Shown here in pieces: positions 5,974 through 11,547 of a stretch of DNA of 23,349 nt. Numbering within the stretch: the first letter of the stretch is position 1; the number at the start of each line of letters is the position of its first letter. This DNA comes from a virus. The notes below the pieces were generated by a model, which worked only from the letters and a program-made list of their open reading frames with translations, had not been told where the DNA came from and did no database searches. Where the stretch lies: positions 1-23,349 of IMG/VR virus record IMGVR_UViG_3300010392_005399. One strand, 5' to 3'. The position numbers and the translations under genes are program-made.

Positions 5974-6205
5974 AATCCGTTTTAGCGACGCTATGTTGCG
6001 TCACAACCGATTCCGGCTATATGCACGTGCGTTAGCAATATTTGGCGCAAGGCAAGGATAACCGACCGCACATCTTGCGGTTTCACGTTTTGGTCCTTGC
6101 GTGGTAATGATTAGATGCAGGCAAGGGTCGAGACACGGCAACGCACTCCCCGCCAATAAAAAGACGTGAATTATACTGTTAGTAATTACCGGGGAGGTTT
6201 GGCGG
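5974..6205. other. Intergenic region between leftward promoter and repressor gene end
   Basis: About 230 bases without a convincing gene. It holds a TTTTAGC operator half-site (5980-5986), a small hairpin (ACCGCA at 6065-6070 with TGCGGT at 6076-6081) followed by a loose T-rich stretch, a pair of inverted CCTTGC/GCAAGG arms (6095-6100, 6121-6126) and a TATACT (6172-6177) that could be a rightward -10. None of these is strong. A small regulatory RNA cannot be ruled out. Confidence 0.4.
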
Positions 6206-6415
6206 ATGGCTGATTTGCGGCTTGATTTGCTTATCGATGGTGCAAAGCGCACCGGATTTACCATAGATTATTTAGAGGCGCTAACGCGCGATCTGTCCAA
6301 CCAGGCATTGCGCAGGGTCATCGGCAGCGCATCGTCTATGCCTTCATACATGAAGTCCAGCGACAACCCGAACGTCTGGCGTAAGGCCAGCGCGCCGTTA
6401 AGAGACAGTCGGTGA
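6206..6415 (+). CDS. Possible small protein overlapping the repressor gene antisense
   Basis: A 69-codon frame (MADLRLDLLIDGAKRTGFTI, then DYLEALTRDLSNQALRRV) whose ATG is preceded by GGGGAGG eight bases away, one of the best ribosome sites in this part. A TATACT lies 29 bases upstream of the start as a possible -10, without a good -35. Only the first 62 bases are free; the rest is antisense to the 3' end of the repressor gene, so its coding look there may be fortuitous. If real it could link translation or antisense transcription to repressor level. Confidence 0.3.
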   Translation: MADLRLDLLIDGAKRTGFTIDYLEALTRDLSNQALRRVIGSASSMPSYMKSSDNPNVWRKASAPLRDSR

Positions 6416-6555
6416 CTGCCAGCTTCCCACAGTGAATATGCTGAGCGCTTCGTATTGATGCGTTCGGCGTAGTCGGCTTGGGAAAGGCCGATCAGTTCGC
6501 GGTGCCAGCGGAGCCTTTCGGCTATGTCGGCATAGGGTTTGTCTTCGTCAGCCAT
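6268..6555 (-). CDS. Phage repressor, XRE-family helix-turn-helix, 95 aa
   Basis: A Cro/CI-type DNA-binding domain fills most of the protein: RLRWHRELIGLSQADYAERI, then NTKRSAYSLWEAGSHRLSLN and ALALRQTFGLSLDFMYEG, the classic five-helix XRE fold. It lacks the S24/LexA-type C-terminal domain that RecA-stimulated self-cleavage needs, so induction probably works differently. The ATG at 6555 is chosen; an ATG at 6567 is the alternative. It is divergent from the Cro-like gene and flanked by palindromic operators on both sides, the standard immunity layout. Identification as the lysogeny repressor is a confident inference from position and fold. Confidence 0.85.
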   Translation of the reverse strand: MADEDKPYADIAERLRWHRELIGLSQADYAERINTKRSAYSLWEAGSHRLSLNGALALRQTFGLSLDFMYEGIDDALPMTLRNAWLDRSRVSASK

Positions 6556-6606
6556 GCTTCGGAACATGCCTGTTGAAGAAATTTGGCACAACGTCGATCT
6601 GTTGGC

Positions 6607-6635
6607 TTGACTATGGCTAAATAATTTAGCAGACT
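6607..6635 (+). promoter_or_regulatory. Candidate rightward early promoter (pR-like)
   Basis: TTGACT (6607-6612) and a weak CAGACT (6630-6635) are 17 bases apart, with the operator palindrome between them, the same geometry as at the leftward promoter (TTGACC-17-CATACT). The expected start point is about 6642, at or next to the ATG of the Cro-like gene at 6643. The mRNA would therefore be leaderless or nearly so. Confidence 0.5.
6616..6630. promoter_or_regulatory. Candidate repressor operator OR, perfect palindrome
   Basis: GCTAAAT-A-ATTTAGC is a perfect seven-plus-one-plus-seven palindrome in the divergent region between the repressor and the Cro-like gene. It lies inside the spacer of the likely rightward promoter and overlaps the likely -10 of the repressor promoter. 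It is the best copy of the motif also found twice at the leftward promoter. Confidence 0.75.
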
Positions 6636-6650
6636 GCGGGGCATGAACAA
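6623..6650 (-). promoter_or_regulatory. Candidate repressor promoter (pRM-like)
   Basis: Read leftward, TTGTTC (6645-6650) and TAAATT (6623-6628) are 16 bases apart. The -10 lies within the OR palindrome, so the repressor would limit its own synthesis. The call rests on hexamer match and position only. Confidence 0.4.
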
Positions 6651-6882
6651 ACCTGCTGTCTCCAAAATCATCAGTACCATCGGCGAGGACGTCCTTCGCG
6701 CCCGCACGGGATTGTCCGATCACGCGATCCGTCATGCGAAGACAACCGGGGCTTTCGCCGCTGGCTGGTTCGATGAACTTGAACGGATGTGCGTGGAGGC
6801 GGGCGTTCCTTGCCCAAGAAGTGCATTCAACTGGAAATCTCCTTCGTCTGACGCCGCCCCCTCTGATCGGAGGGCTGGCTAA
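6643..6882 (+). CDS. Cro-like DNA-binding protein, 79 aa
   Basis: A compact helix-turn-helix protein opening the rightward operon: MNKPAVSKIISTIGEDVLRA, then RTGLSDHAIRHAKTTGAFAA, GWFDELERMCVEAG and VPCPRSAFNWKS. This shape (a short first helix, 'A-x-G-x-x-x-x-A-I-R-H-A' recognition helix, aromatic 'W-F' turn and a terminal FNWK) recurs in Cro-like proteins of alphaproteobacterial phages. It lies divergent from the repressor behind the OR palindrome. No good ribosome site precedes the ATG (only GCGGGG), consistent with a leaderless message. Its stop overlaps the next start (TAATG). Confidence 0.75.
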   Translation: MNKPAVSKIISTIGEDVLRARTGLSDHAIRHAKTTGAFAAGWFDELERMCVEAGVPCPRSAFNWKSPSSDAAPSDRRAG

Positions 6883-7271
6883 TGCTCGACAAAGGCTTGC
6901 CTCAACAATCACGTGGGCGTGAATTTGCCGACGTTCAAGGTTCACGGGCGGAAAAGATTGTTCCGCCATACACATTTGCCGCCCGCGCATACGCAGCGGC
7001 TATGAACCCTGCCACCCCCCGGCAGGGCAGCCATGATGGTCTATCCTCCTCCCGGATCGTCAGGGCACCTATTCGCAGCGGCGAAAAGCACGGGGGTGCT
7101 TTTGGTTGCCTGACCCACCTAGGCCAGCGGGTGCCCGCTGTGGATGCTGGCCGTTTTCCCCAAACCGCCAAGAACGCGCCTACCTCGGCAGCGTTCCCCG
7201 TTCGGGTGGCGGCAACTGCGGCGGCTGTCTTGCTGGCGGTCGCCGCTTTTTCTTCTGAGGGGGTGCGGTGA
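6882..7271 (+). CDS. Hypothetical protein with C-terminal hydrophobic segment, 129 aa
   Basis: An unusual, unrecognised protein: a long polar, low-complexity body (rich in Ala, Gly, Pro, Ser and Arg) followed near residues 107-123 by a hydrophobic Ala/Val/Leu segment (VAATAAAVLLAVAAFS) that could anchor it in the membrane. A strong GGAGG stands eight bases before the ATG, the start forms a TAATG overlap with the Cro-like stop, and the end forms a TGATG with the next gene, so the frame is placed like a real gene. Composition is less convincing than the junctions. Confidence 0.55.
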   Translation: MLDKGLPQQSRGREFADVQGSRAEKIVPPYTFAARAYAAAMNPATPRQGSHDGLSSSRIVRAPIRSGEKHGGAFGCLTHLGQRVPAVDAGRFPQTAKNAPTSAAFPVRVAATAAAVLLAVAAFSSEGVR

Positions 7272-7450
7272 TGGGGAAAATCGACCTGATCCGTAATCTG
7301 ACCCCCGAGGAATTGGAGGGGTACGAGGCGACCTACCGTCAGTTTCGCGATCCACTTCCGGGTGAAGTTGCCGCGCTTTCTGAGCGCCGCCGCGAATTGA
7401 TCCGAGAAGGCAAGGTCAAACCACCCAAGAAAATCAGGAGAAAGGCATGA
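7271..7450 (+). CDS. Small basic helical protein, 59 aa
   Basis: MGKIDLIRNLTPEELEGYEA continues into a helix with ALSERRRELIREGKVKPPKK and a basic tail. The ATG at 7271 overlaps the upstream TGA (TGATG) behind GAGGGGG; a GTG one codon earlier is unlikely. The basic end may contact nucleic acid. Function unknown. Its end is coupled to the next gene by ATGA. Confidence 0.65.
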   Translation: MGKIDLIRNLTPEELEGYEATYRQFRDPLPGEVAALSERRRELIREGKVKPPKKIRRKA

Positions 7451-7659
7451 AGGTCATGGATGTATTGAAGCGCGTCCGCGCCGGAGAGCGCGTCATGGTG
7501 AGCCTGACCAAGCGCGAAGGCGCGGGTTGCAAATACCACCTGACGGACGGGACCGAGGTTTCGCCTGATCAGTTCAGCACGATCCGAGAATTCCTTGCGC
7601 CGTGCGATGCGGGCTTATTCGATGGCGCTGAGCCTCAAAGCTATGTGTGGGCAGGATAA
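7447..7659 (+). CDS. Small hypothetical protein, 70 aa
   Basis: MKVMDVLKRVRAGERVMVSL is followed by CKYHLTDGTEVSPDQFSTIR and FLAPCDAGLFDGAEPQSY. The 'Y-H-L-T-D-G-T-x-V-S-P' segment resembles a short conserved pattern in small phage and prophage proteins of unknown role, possibly a tiny wing-like DNA-binding unit. It is joined to both neighbours by ATGA and TAATG overlaps. Confidence 0.65.
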   Translation: MKVMDVLKRVRAGERVMVSLTKREGAGCKYHLTDGTEVSPDQFSTIREFLAPCDAGLFDGAEPQSYVWAG

Positions 7660-8006
7660 TGACCCGCATCCTCGCCCTTCTCTTGCTGGCAACTCAAGCC
7701 ACGGCCCAAGACACCCACCAGCTTGAACGCTCCACGACCACCTTAACCGTGTCCGAGCGCAAGGGCGTTGTGGCCGAGGTCCATTTTCTCAACAGCAACA
7801 GCGACAAAAACCACGTCACCGAACAATTTACCCTGTCGCTTGGCGGGCTGACGGTCGCCGTTGATATGACGGTTGGCACCGCAGACCCCGACACAATCAT
7901 CGTTGAAGTCCCTGACGGGCTTATCGCTGTTCCGCGCCGCCTGACCATAGCTGACGGTACGCGCGGCGTGGTGCTGATCATGCCGTTGCAATCGGTGGGG
8001 ATGTGA
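7659..8006 (+). CDS. Secreted periplasmic hypothetical protein, 115 aa
   Basis: A classic signal peptide (MTRILALLLLATQATAQ, likely cut after A16) leads into a beta-rich mature domain (TTLTVSERKGVVAEVHFLNS, then FTLSLGGLTVAVDMTVGTAD and a closing VVLIMPLQSVG). It should be exported by Sec. The start at 7659 forms a TAATG overlap with the upstream stop. A secreted protein inside the early-right operon is unusual and could act on the envelope, for example in exclusion. No lipobox is present. Confidence 0.65.
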   Translation: MTRILALLLLATQATAQDTHQLERSTTTLTVSERKGVVAEVHFLNSNSDKNHVTEQFTLSLGGLTVAVDMTVGTADPDTIIVEVPDGLIAVPRRLTIADGTRGVVLIMPLQSVGM

Positions 8007-8007
8007 C

Positions 8008-8202
8008 ATGACATTCCTGACCCGCCTATTCCGCCCCTCACCTGTAGCGCCTGATCTTGAATCTCTACAGGCAGAGTGCAACGCCGCACAGGACGCCCAC
8101 AACGCCGCTCTAAGCGCTGGCGACACCCGCTTGCAGCACTACACCCGACAACGCCTTACAGCAGCGAAACACGCGCTTCTGGCGGGGGAGTTGGCGGGAT
8201 GA
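8008..8202 (+). CDS. Small helical hypothetical protein, 64 aa
   Basis: MTFLTRLFRPSPVAPDLESL continues into a helical AECNAAQDAHNAALSAGDTR and ends in RLTAAKHALLAGELAG. The N-terminal MTFLTRLFR could lie on the membrane as an amphipathic helix. It starts one base after the upstream stop and overlaps the next gene by four bases. Function unknown. Confidence 0.65.
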   Translation: MTFLTRLFRPSPVAPDLESLQAECNAAQDAHNAALSAGDTRLQHYTRQRLTAAKHALLAGELAG

Positions 8203-8402
8203 GCAACCGAAAGACATACGGCGATGAAATGACGCTTGAATGGGTGCGGCTTCGCTGCGCTGGTGAGACGGCAACCGAGATTGCCGCTCGATACAACACG
8301 ACCTCGCAAGCGGTATCGGTGGCCACCAATCGAGTGCGCCGGGACGACCTGCTGCATTCTGGCGAACGCGCCCGCGACGTTTTGGCGGGGTACTGGACAT
8401 GA
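8199..8402 (+). CDS. GcrA-like helix-turn-helix protein, 67 aa
   Basis: Residues about 10-50 form a homeodomain-like helix-turn-helix: MTLEWVRLRCAGETATEIAA, then RYNTTSQAVSVATNRVRRDD. This resembles the N-terminal domain of GcrA and sigma-70 region 4, where A-x-E-I-A is helix 2 and S-x-x-x-V the recognition helix. The ATG at 8199 overlaps the previous gene and the stop overlaps the next (ATGA). A role in transcription of phage or host cell-cycle genes is inference; DNA binding is likely. Confidence 0.65.
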   Translation: MSNRKTYGDEMTLEWVRLRCAGETATEIAARYNTTSQAVSVATNRVRRDDLLHSGERARDVLAGYWT

Positions 8403-8698
8403 ACGCCCTAAGCAAACAAGCGAGCTTCAAGCCGGACTTTGAGCCGTCCAGGCACTTCAAGGGCATGATGCGAGAAATCATCCTTTTGATGGCGGATGGG
8501 AAGGTTCGCAGCCTCTATGAAATCACCGCCCACGTATACCGCGACGACGAGGATGGCGGGCCGATTACTGCAGAAAACGTGGTCAAGGTCACGCTCTGCC
8601 ATAACCGCAAAAAGCTGCGTCAGCTTGGGTGGGAACTGGATGGGCGGAAGGGGCCGGGGAAATACCGCCTTTACCCGACCAAAGCGGCCCAGAAATGA
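8399..8698 (+). CDS. Winged-helix protein, OmpR/CtrA DNA-binding-domain-like
   Basis: The sequence matches the wing and recognition part of OmpR-family effector domains without any receiver domain: residues about 55-92 read GGPITAENVVKVTLCHNRKK, then LRQLGWELDGRKGPGKYRLY, where the ending G-x-G-x-Y-R-L is the canonical wing. The N-terminal half (MREIILLMADGKVRSLYEIT) supplies the first helices. It is thus an isolated winged helix, which could bind sites of host response regulators such as CtrA or regulate phage genes. Overlaps by ATGA at both ends. Confidence 0.7.
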   Translation: MNALSKQASFKPDFEPSRHFKGMMREIILLMADGKVRSLYEITAHVYRDDEDGGPITAENVVKVTLCHNRKKLRQLGWELDGRKGPGKYRLYPTKAAQK

Positions 8699-8895
8699 CC
8701 CAGACATGGAAACCAATCGGAGCGATAGCCGCGAAGCTTGTCGCCGCAAAGACACAGGAAGGCCAGAGCAATGGGCGATCTGAGTTACATCAACCCGAAC
8801 GGGCAAGCGCCGGAACAGGTGGCGCTGCAGGAAGCCAAGCAGCCGCACAGCATCGAAGCGGAGCAACAGCTTTTGGGGGCGCTTCTGACGAATAA
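8695..8895 (+). CDS. Possible small protein overlapping the DnaB gene
   Basis: An ATG at 8695, in an ATGA overlap with the upstream stop, opens a 66-codon frame (MTQTWKPIGAIAAKLVAAKT, then a polar Ala/Gly-rich end). The first 25 codons lie in otherwise unused DNA and look protein-like, but the last 42 overlap the start of dnaB in another frame. It may be a genuine short gene whose end has run into dnaB, or just a translational coupler that delivers ribosomes to the helicase start. Confidence 0.4.
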   Translation: MTQTWKPIGAIAAKLVAAKTQEGQSNGRSELHQPERASAGTGGAAGSQAAAQHRSGATAFGGASDE

Positions 8896-10204
8896 CGGCA
8901 ACCTGTCGCGGGTGGCTAACATCATCGAACCGTCCGATTTCTACGAACCGACACACCAAGCGATTTACGAAGTCATCATCGGCAAAGTGGACCGCGATGA
9001 ACTGGCCACGCCTGTCACACTCAAGGCGACACTGTCAGCGCATGCTGGCCTGAACGAACTTGGCGCGGGGTATCTCGCGCGTTTGGCCGGGGCGGCGATT
9101 TCCACGAGCGCGGTTGCTGACTACGCCAAAATCATCGCGGACATGTCCCGTAAGCGCCAAGCGTTGGAATTTCTGCAGCAAGCTTCTGACGCACTGGTTC
9201 ATGGTGCAGAGGCAACCGGGGATATTATGGGGCGTCTAGAGGATGCCGTTGTGTCCCTGCGGCCCTCTGACAGCCGCCTTCGGCCCGTGTCGATGCTTTC
9301 GGCGGTCACAGGTGCGGTTGAGCACATCAACGCGGCATATCACGGCGAAAGCGTCCCGGCGATCATCAGCCCCTTCAATGCGCTCTACAACGTCATGCCC
9401 TATGCCCGCGCCGGAGATATGATGGTCTTGGGCGGTCGCCCCTCTATGGGTAAATCAGCTCTAGCCATCAGCTATGCAACTGCAGCGGCCCGCGCGGGGC
9501 ATCCTGTCGTCATGGCGTCCCGTGAAATGCTGGCAGAGGACGTGGCGATGCGCGTCATGTCTGAGGCCACCAGCGAAGCCGGAAACGCTGTAGCATATAC
9601 CAACATGTCATCCGGGGCGCTGGATCAACGGGCGTTTCGGCAGACCGTGGAATCCGCAAAATCGCTGCAGGATATGCCTTTCTACATATTGCCGCCAGAT
9701 TTTCGAACCGTGGGGTCGGTAACAGCGGGCGTAAAGCAAGCCATTCGCACGATGGGCATGGACAACGGTAAAATCCCGTTAATCGTGATCGACTACATCA
9801 GCCTTTTGGATGGAAACGGGCGCGACCTGCGGGAACAGATCACCGATGTATCCAAGAAGGTAAAGCACCTAGCCATGACCACGGGCGGCGTATGCTTAGC
9901 CCTGTCGCAGCTATCGCGGGCCGTAGAACAGCGGCAGGACAAGCGCCCCATGCTTTCCGACCTCCGGGAAACAGGCCAGATCGAACAAGACGCAGACGCC
10001 GTTTTGTTCTGTTACCGCGATGAATACTACATCGAACGCGAAAGACCGGAGGATGGTAAAGAGGCTGCGTTAGAGGACTGGCAGAATCGCCTGGAAAAGT
10101 CGCGCGGCAAGCTTGAACTGATAGTTGCCAAGCAGAGACGCGGGCCAATCGGCACGGCGCATCTGAACTTCGCCGCTGCGTTCAACCGGGTGTGGGAGTA
10201 CTGA
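8771..10204 (+). CDS. dnaB: Replicative DNA helicase DnaB
   Basis: A full-length (477 aa) DnaB-type hexameric helicase that unwinds DNA ahead of the fork. The N-terminal domain (HSIEAEQQLLGALLTNNGNL and the DFYEPTHQAIYEVI block) binds primase. The RecA-like domain shows Walker A GRPSMGKS at 222-229, Walker B LIVIDYISLL with D341, and the DnaB-specific SQLSRAVEQRQDKRPMLSDL followed by RETGQIEQDADAVLF. I start it at ATG 8771, preceded by AGGAAGG. The next gene is the initiator, so the phage brings its own helicase; no separate helicase loader was seen. Confidence 0.95.
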   Translation: MGDLSYINPNGQAPEQVALQEAKQPHSIEAEQQLLGALLTNNGNLSRVANIIEPSDFYEPTHQAIYEVIIGKVDRDELATPVTLKATLSAHAGLNELGAGYLARLAGAAISTSAVADYAKIIADMSRKRQALEFLQQASDALVHGAEATGDIMGRLEDAVVSLRPSDSRLRPVSMLSAVTGAVEHINAAYHGESVPAIISPFNALYNVMPYARAGDMMVLGGRPSMGKSALAISYATAAARAGHPVVMASREMLAEDVAMRVMSEATSEAGNAVAYTNMSSGALDQRAFRQTVESAKSLQDMPFYILPPDFRTVGSVTAGVKQAIRTMGMDNGKIPLIVIDYISLLDGNGRDLREQITDVSKKVKHLAMTTGGVCLALSQLSRAVEQRQDKRPMLSDLRETGQIEQDADAVLFCYRDEYYIERERPEDGKEAALEDWQNRLEKSRGKLELIVAKQRRGPIGTAHLNFAAAFNRVWEY

Positions 10205-10206
10205 CG

Positions 10207-10968
10207 ATGAGTGTTCACGTCATGTCGCATGTCTGGAAACACGGTCCTGCAGATCGGTCCGAACTTCTGATCCTCCTCGCGTTGGCCGATTTTTCGGACG
10301 ATGACGGGTACTGCTGGCCGTCGATGGAAGCGGTCGCCAAGAAGGCCAGAATGGGCGAACGCGGGGCGCAAAAGGTGGTCCGCAGATTGCAAGAAACCGG
10401 GTGGATTTCCGTCCAGACCGGAGGCGGTCGCCACGGGTGCAACAACTACCAAATCAACCTCAAAAAACCCGAACAAGAAACACCGAACCCCGTTCACCCC
10501 GAACCCCGTTCACCCCGAACGGGAGTGCAAAAACCCCGAACCAGAGTGCAAGAAACCCCGAACGGCGGTTCACCCGAACCGTCAGGAACCATCAAAGAAC
10601 CGTCAGAACGCGCGAAGGTGCGTGATGTTCTTTGTGAAGTTGCGGGTGATGAGGCGGTGGCCAGCTTCATGGCATATCGTAGCAAGCAGAAGGGCAAGGC
10701 GATGACCCTGACCGGAGCGAAGCGTCTGGCAAACCACCTTCAAAAGATCAAAGTTTCCGGCGGCGATGCTGATGACGCCTTAGCGCTGGCAGAGGAGCGC
10801 GGCTGGCAATCCGTCGAGCCGGGCTGGTACTTCCGAGAGACAGCCAAATCAGAGCGCCATATTTCGCAGCAATCCGGCAAGACCGTTCCGCGTGACGACT
10901 GGAAAACGGGGTCAACGATGGCACCAGCTGCCCCACCACCACCACCACGGCGAAACCTGCAGAATTGA
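10207..10968 (+). CDS. Phage replication initiator, lambda-O-like, winged-helix
   Basis: A 253-residue initiator. Residues about 1-85 are a winged helix of the HTH_36/replication-O type (MSHVWKHGPADRSELLILLA, then DDDGYCWPSMEAVAKKARMG and VVRRLQETGWISVQTGGGRH). A Pro/Arg-rich linker (about 90-135) follows, whose DNA carries iteron-like repeats. The C-terminal part (ALALAEERGWQSVEPGWYF) is the small helical module found in DnaA/DnaD-like and O-like proteins and probably contacts DnaB. Start ATG 10207 lies two bases after the dnaB stop. Like lambda O, it would bind the origin within its own gene. Confidence 0.75.
   Translation: MSVHVMSHVWKHGPADRSELLILLALADFSDDDGYCWPSMEAVAKKARMGERGAQKVVRRLQETGWISVQTGGGRHGCNNYQINLKKPEQETPNPVHPEPRSPRTGVQKPRTRVQETPNGGSPEPSGTIKEPSERAKVRDVLCEVAGDEAVASFMAYRSKQKGKAMTLTGAKRLANHLQKIKVSGGDADDALALAEERGWQSVEPGWYFRETAKSERHISQQSGKTVPRDDWKTGSTMAPAAPPPPPRRNLQN
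10483..10606 (+). repeat. Iteron-like direct repeats, candidate replication origin
   Basis: CCGAAC occurs six times (10483, 10499, 10515, 10536, 10558, 10574) at spacings of 16, 16, 21, 22 and 16 bases. The first two units, CCGAACCCCGTTCACC, are identical 16-mers. GAACCGTCAG then occurs twice (10576, 10597), 21 bases apart. All lie in the linker of the initiator gene, as lambda's O-binding iterons do. Regular spacing near one or two helix turns supports protein binding. A low-complexity Pro linker could produce weaker repeats by itself. No AT-rich unwinding element is obvious beside them. Confidence 0.6.
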
Positions 10969-10983
10969 GGATTAACCGACCGA

Positions 10984-11001
10984 CGCGGGCTGTCCCCCGC
11001 G
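10984..11001. other. Intergenic GC-rich hairpin
   Basis: CGCGGG and CCCGCG form a perfect six-pair stem around a six-base loop in the 68-base gap between the initiator and the Gp157 gene. No U-run follows, so it is at best a factor-dependent terminator or an RNA-processing signal. The following gene has its own AAAGGAG ribosome site. Confidence 0.45.
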
Positions 11002-11036
11002 CCGATCACATCACCCACGGCTGAAAGGAGCCAAAG

Positions 11037-11546
11037 ATGACAAAGCAAGAGTTTATAGACCACGGGATGAGCCGACAAGCGGTTGCGGCTGCTGAATTGG
11101 TTCGGGCGCTGAATGACGACGACCCAGACCTGATCCACGACACAGTGGAGGGCGAAACAGACTTTTTCGAAGCGGTACAACGGGCGCTGGACGAAATCGC
11201 AGAGTGTGAAATCGTTCAGTCTGGTTGTGCAGACATGAAGCAGCGACTTTCGGATCGCGAGACGCGGGCCAAAAATCGCGCCGATAAGTTGCGCGGGCTG
11301 ATCGACCAAGCTTTTCAGCTTGCCGAAGTCACGTCGCACAAATTCCCCACGGCAACGATCACGACAAAGCGCGTACCGCCCAAGTTGATTGTCACGGACG
11401 AAGCTGCAATCCCAGCCCGCTTCTACGCGCCACAGCCGCCAAAGCTGGACAAGAAGGCGCTGGCTGATGCGCTCAAGTCGGGAGGCCCAATTGAAGGCGC
11501 GGAAATGAGCAACGGCGGCACAACCATTCAAATTCGGAGGGCATGA
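11037..11546 (+). CDS. Siphovirus Gp157-family protein
   Basis: Length (169 aa) and layout fit the Gp157 family: acidic N-terminal helices, a central basic coiled coil (MKQRLSDRETRAKNRADKLR) and a conserved C-terminal domain (KRVPPKLIVTDEAAIPARFY, then PQPPKLDKKALADALKSGGP and VEGAEM-like ending). Gp157 proteins lie next to RecT/Bet annealases in many siphoviruses and are thought to aid recombination or resistance, without a proven mechanism. AAAGGAG precedes the ATG. It stands directly in front of bet. Confidence 0.85.
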   Translation: MTKQEFIDHGMSRQAVAAAELVRALNDDDPDLIHDTVEGETDFFEAVQRALDEIAECEIVQSGCADMKQRLSDRETRAKNRADKLRGLIDQAFQLAEVTSHKFPTATITTKRVPPKLIVTDEAAIPARFYAPQPPKLDKKALADALKSGGPIEGAEMSNGGTTIQIRRA

Positions 11547-11547
11547 T

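Noticed and set aside
6065-6081. Intrinsic terminator after ACCGCA/TGCGGT hairpin
   Set aside because: The stem is six pairs and the T-stretch is interrupted; too weak to call.
6001-6264. Minus-strand 87-codon frame between the repressor and the leftward promoter
   Set aside because: Composition is not protein-like and there is no ribosome site; better treated as intergenic.
6268-6990. 240-codon extended version of the repressor frame
   Set aside because: The extension crosses the operator and the Cro-like gene. The XRE domain begins just after the Met at 6555, so the short start is used.
8408-8959. Long minus-strand frame across the winged-helix and dnaB starts
   Set aside because: It is antisense to genes with clear family motifs and has no ribosome site or partner gene.
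10483-10579. CRISPR array
   Set aside because: The repeats are short, in frame within a protein linker, and have no unique spacers of constant length; iterons fit better.
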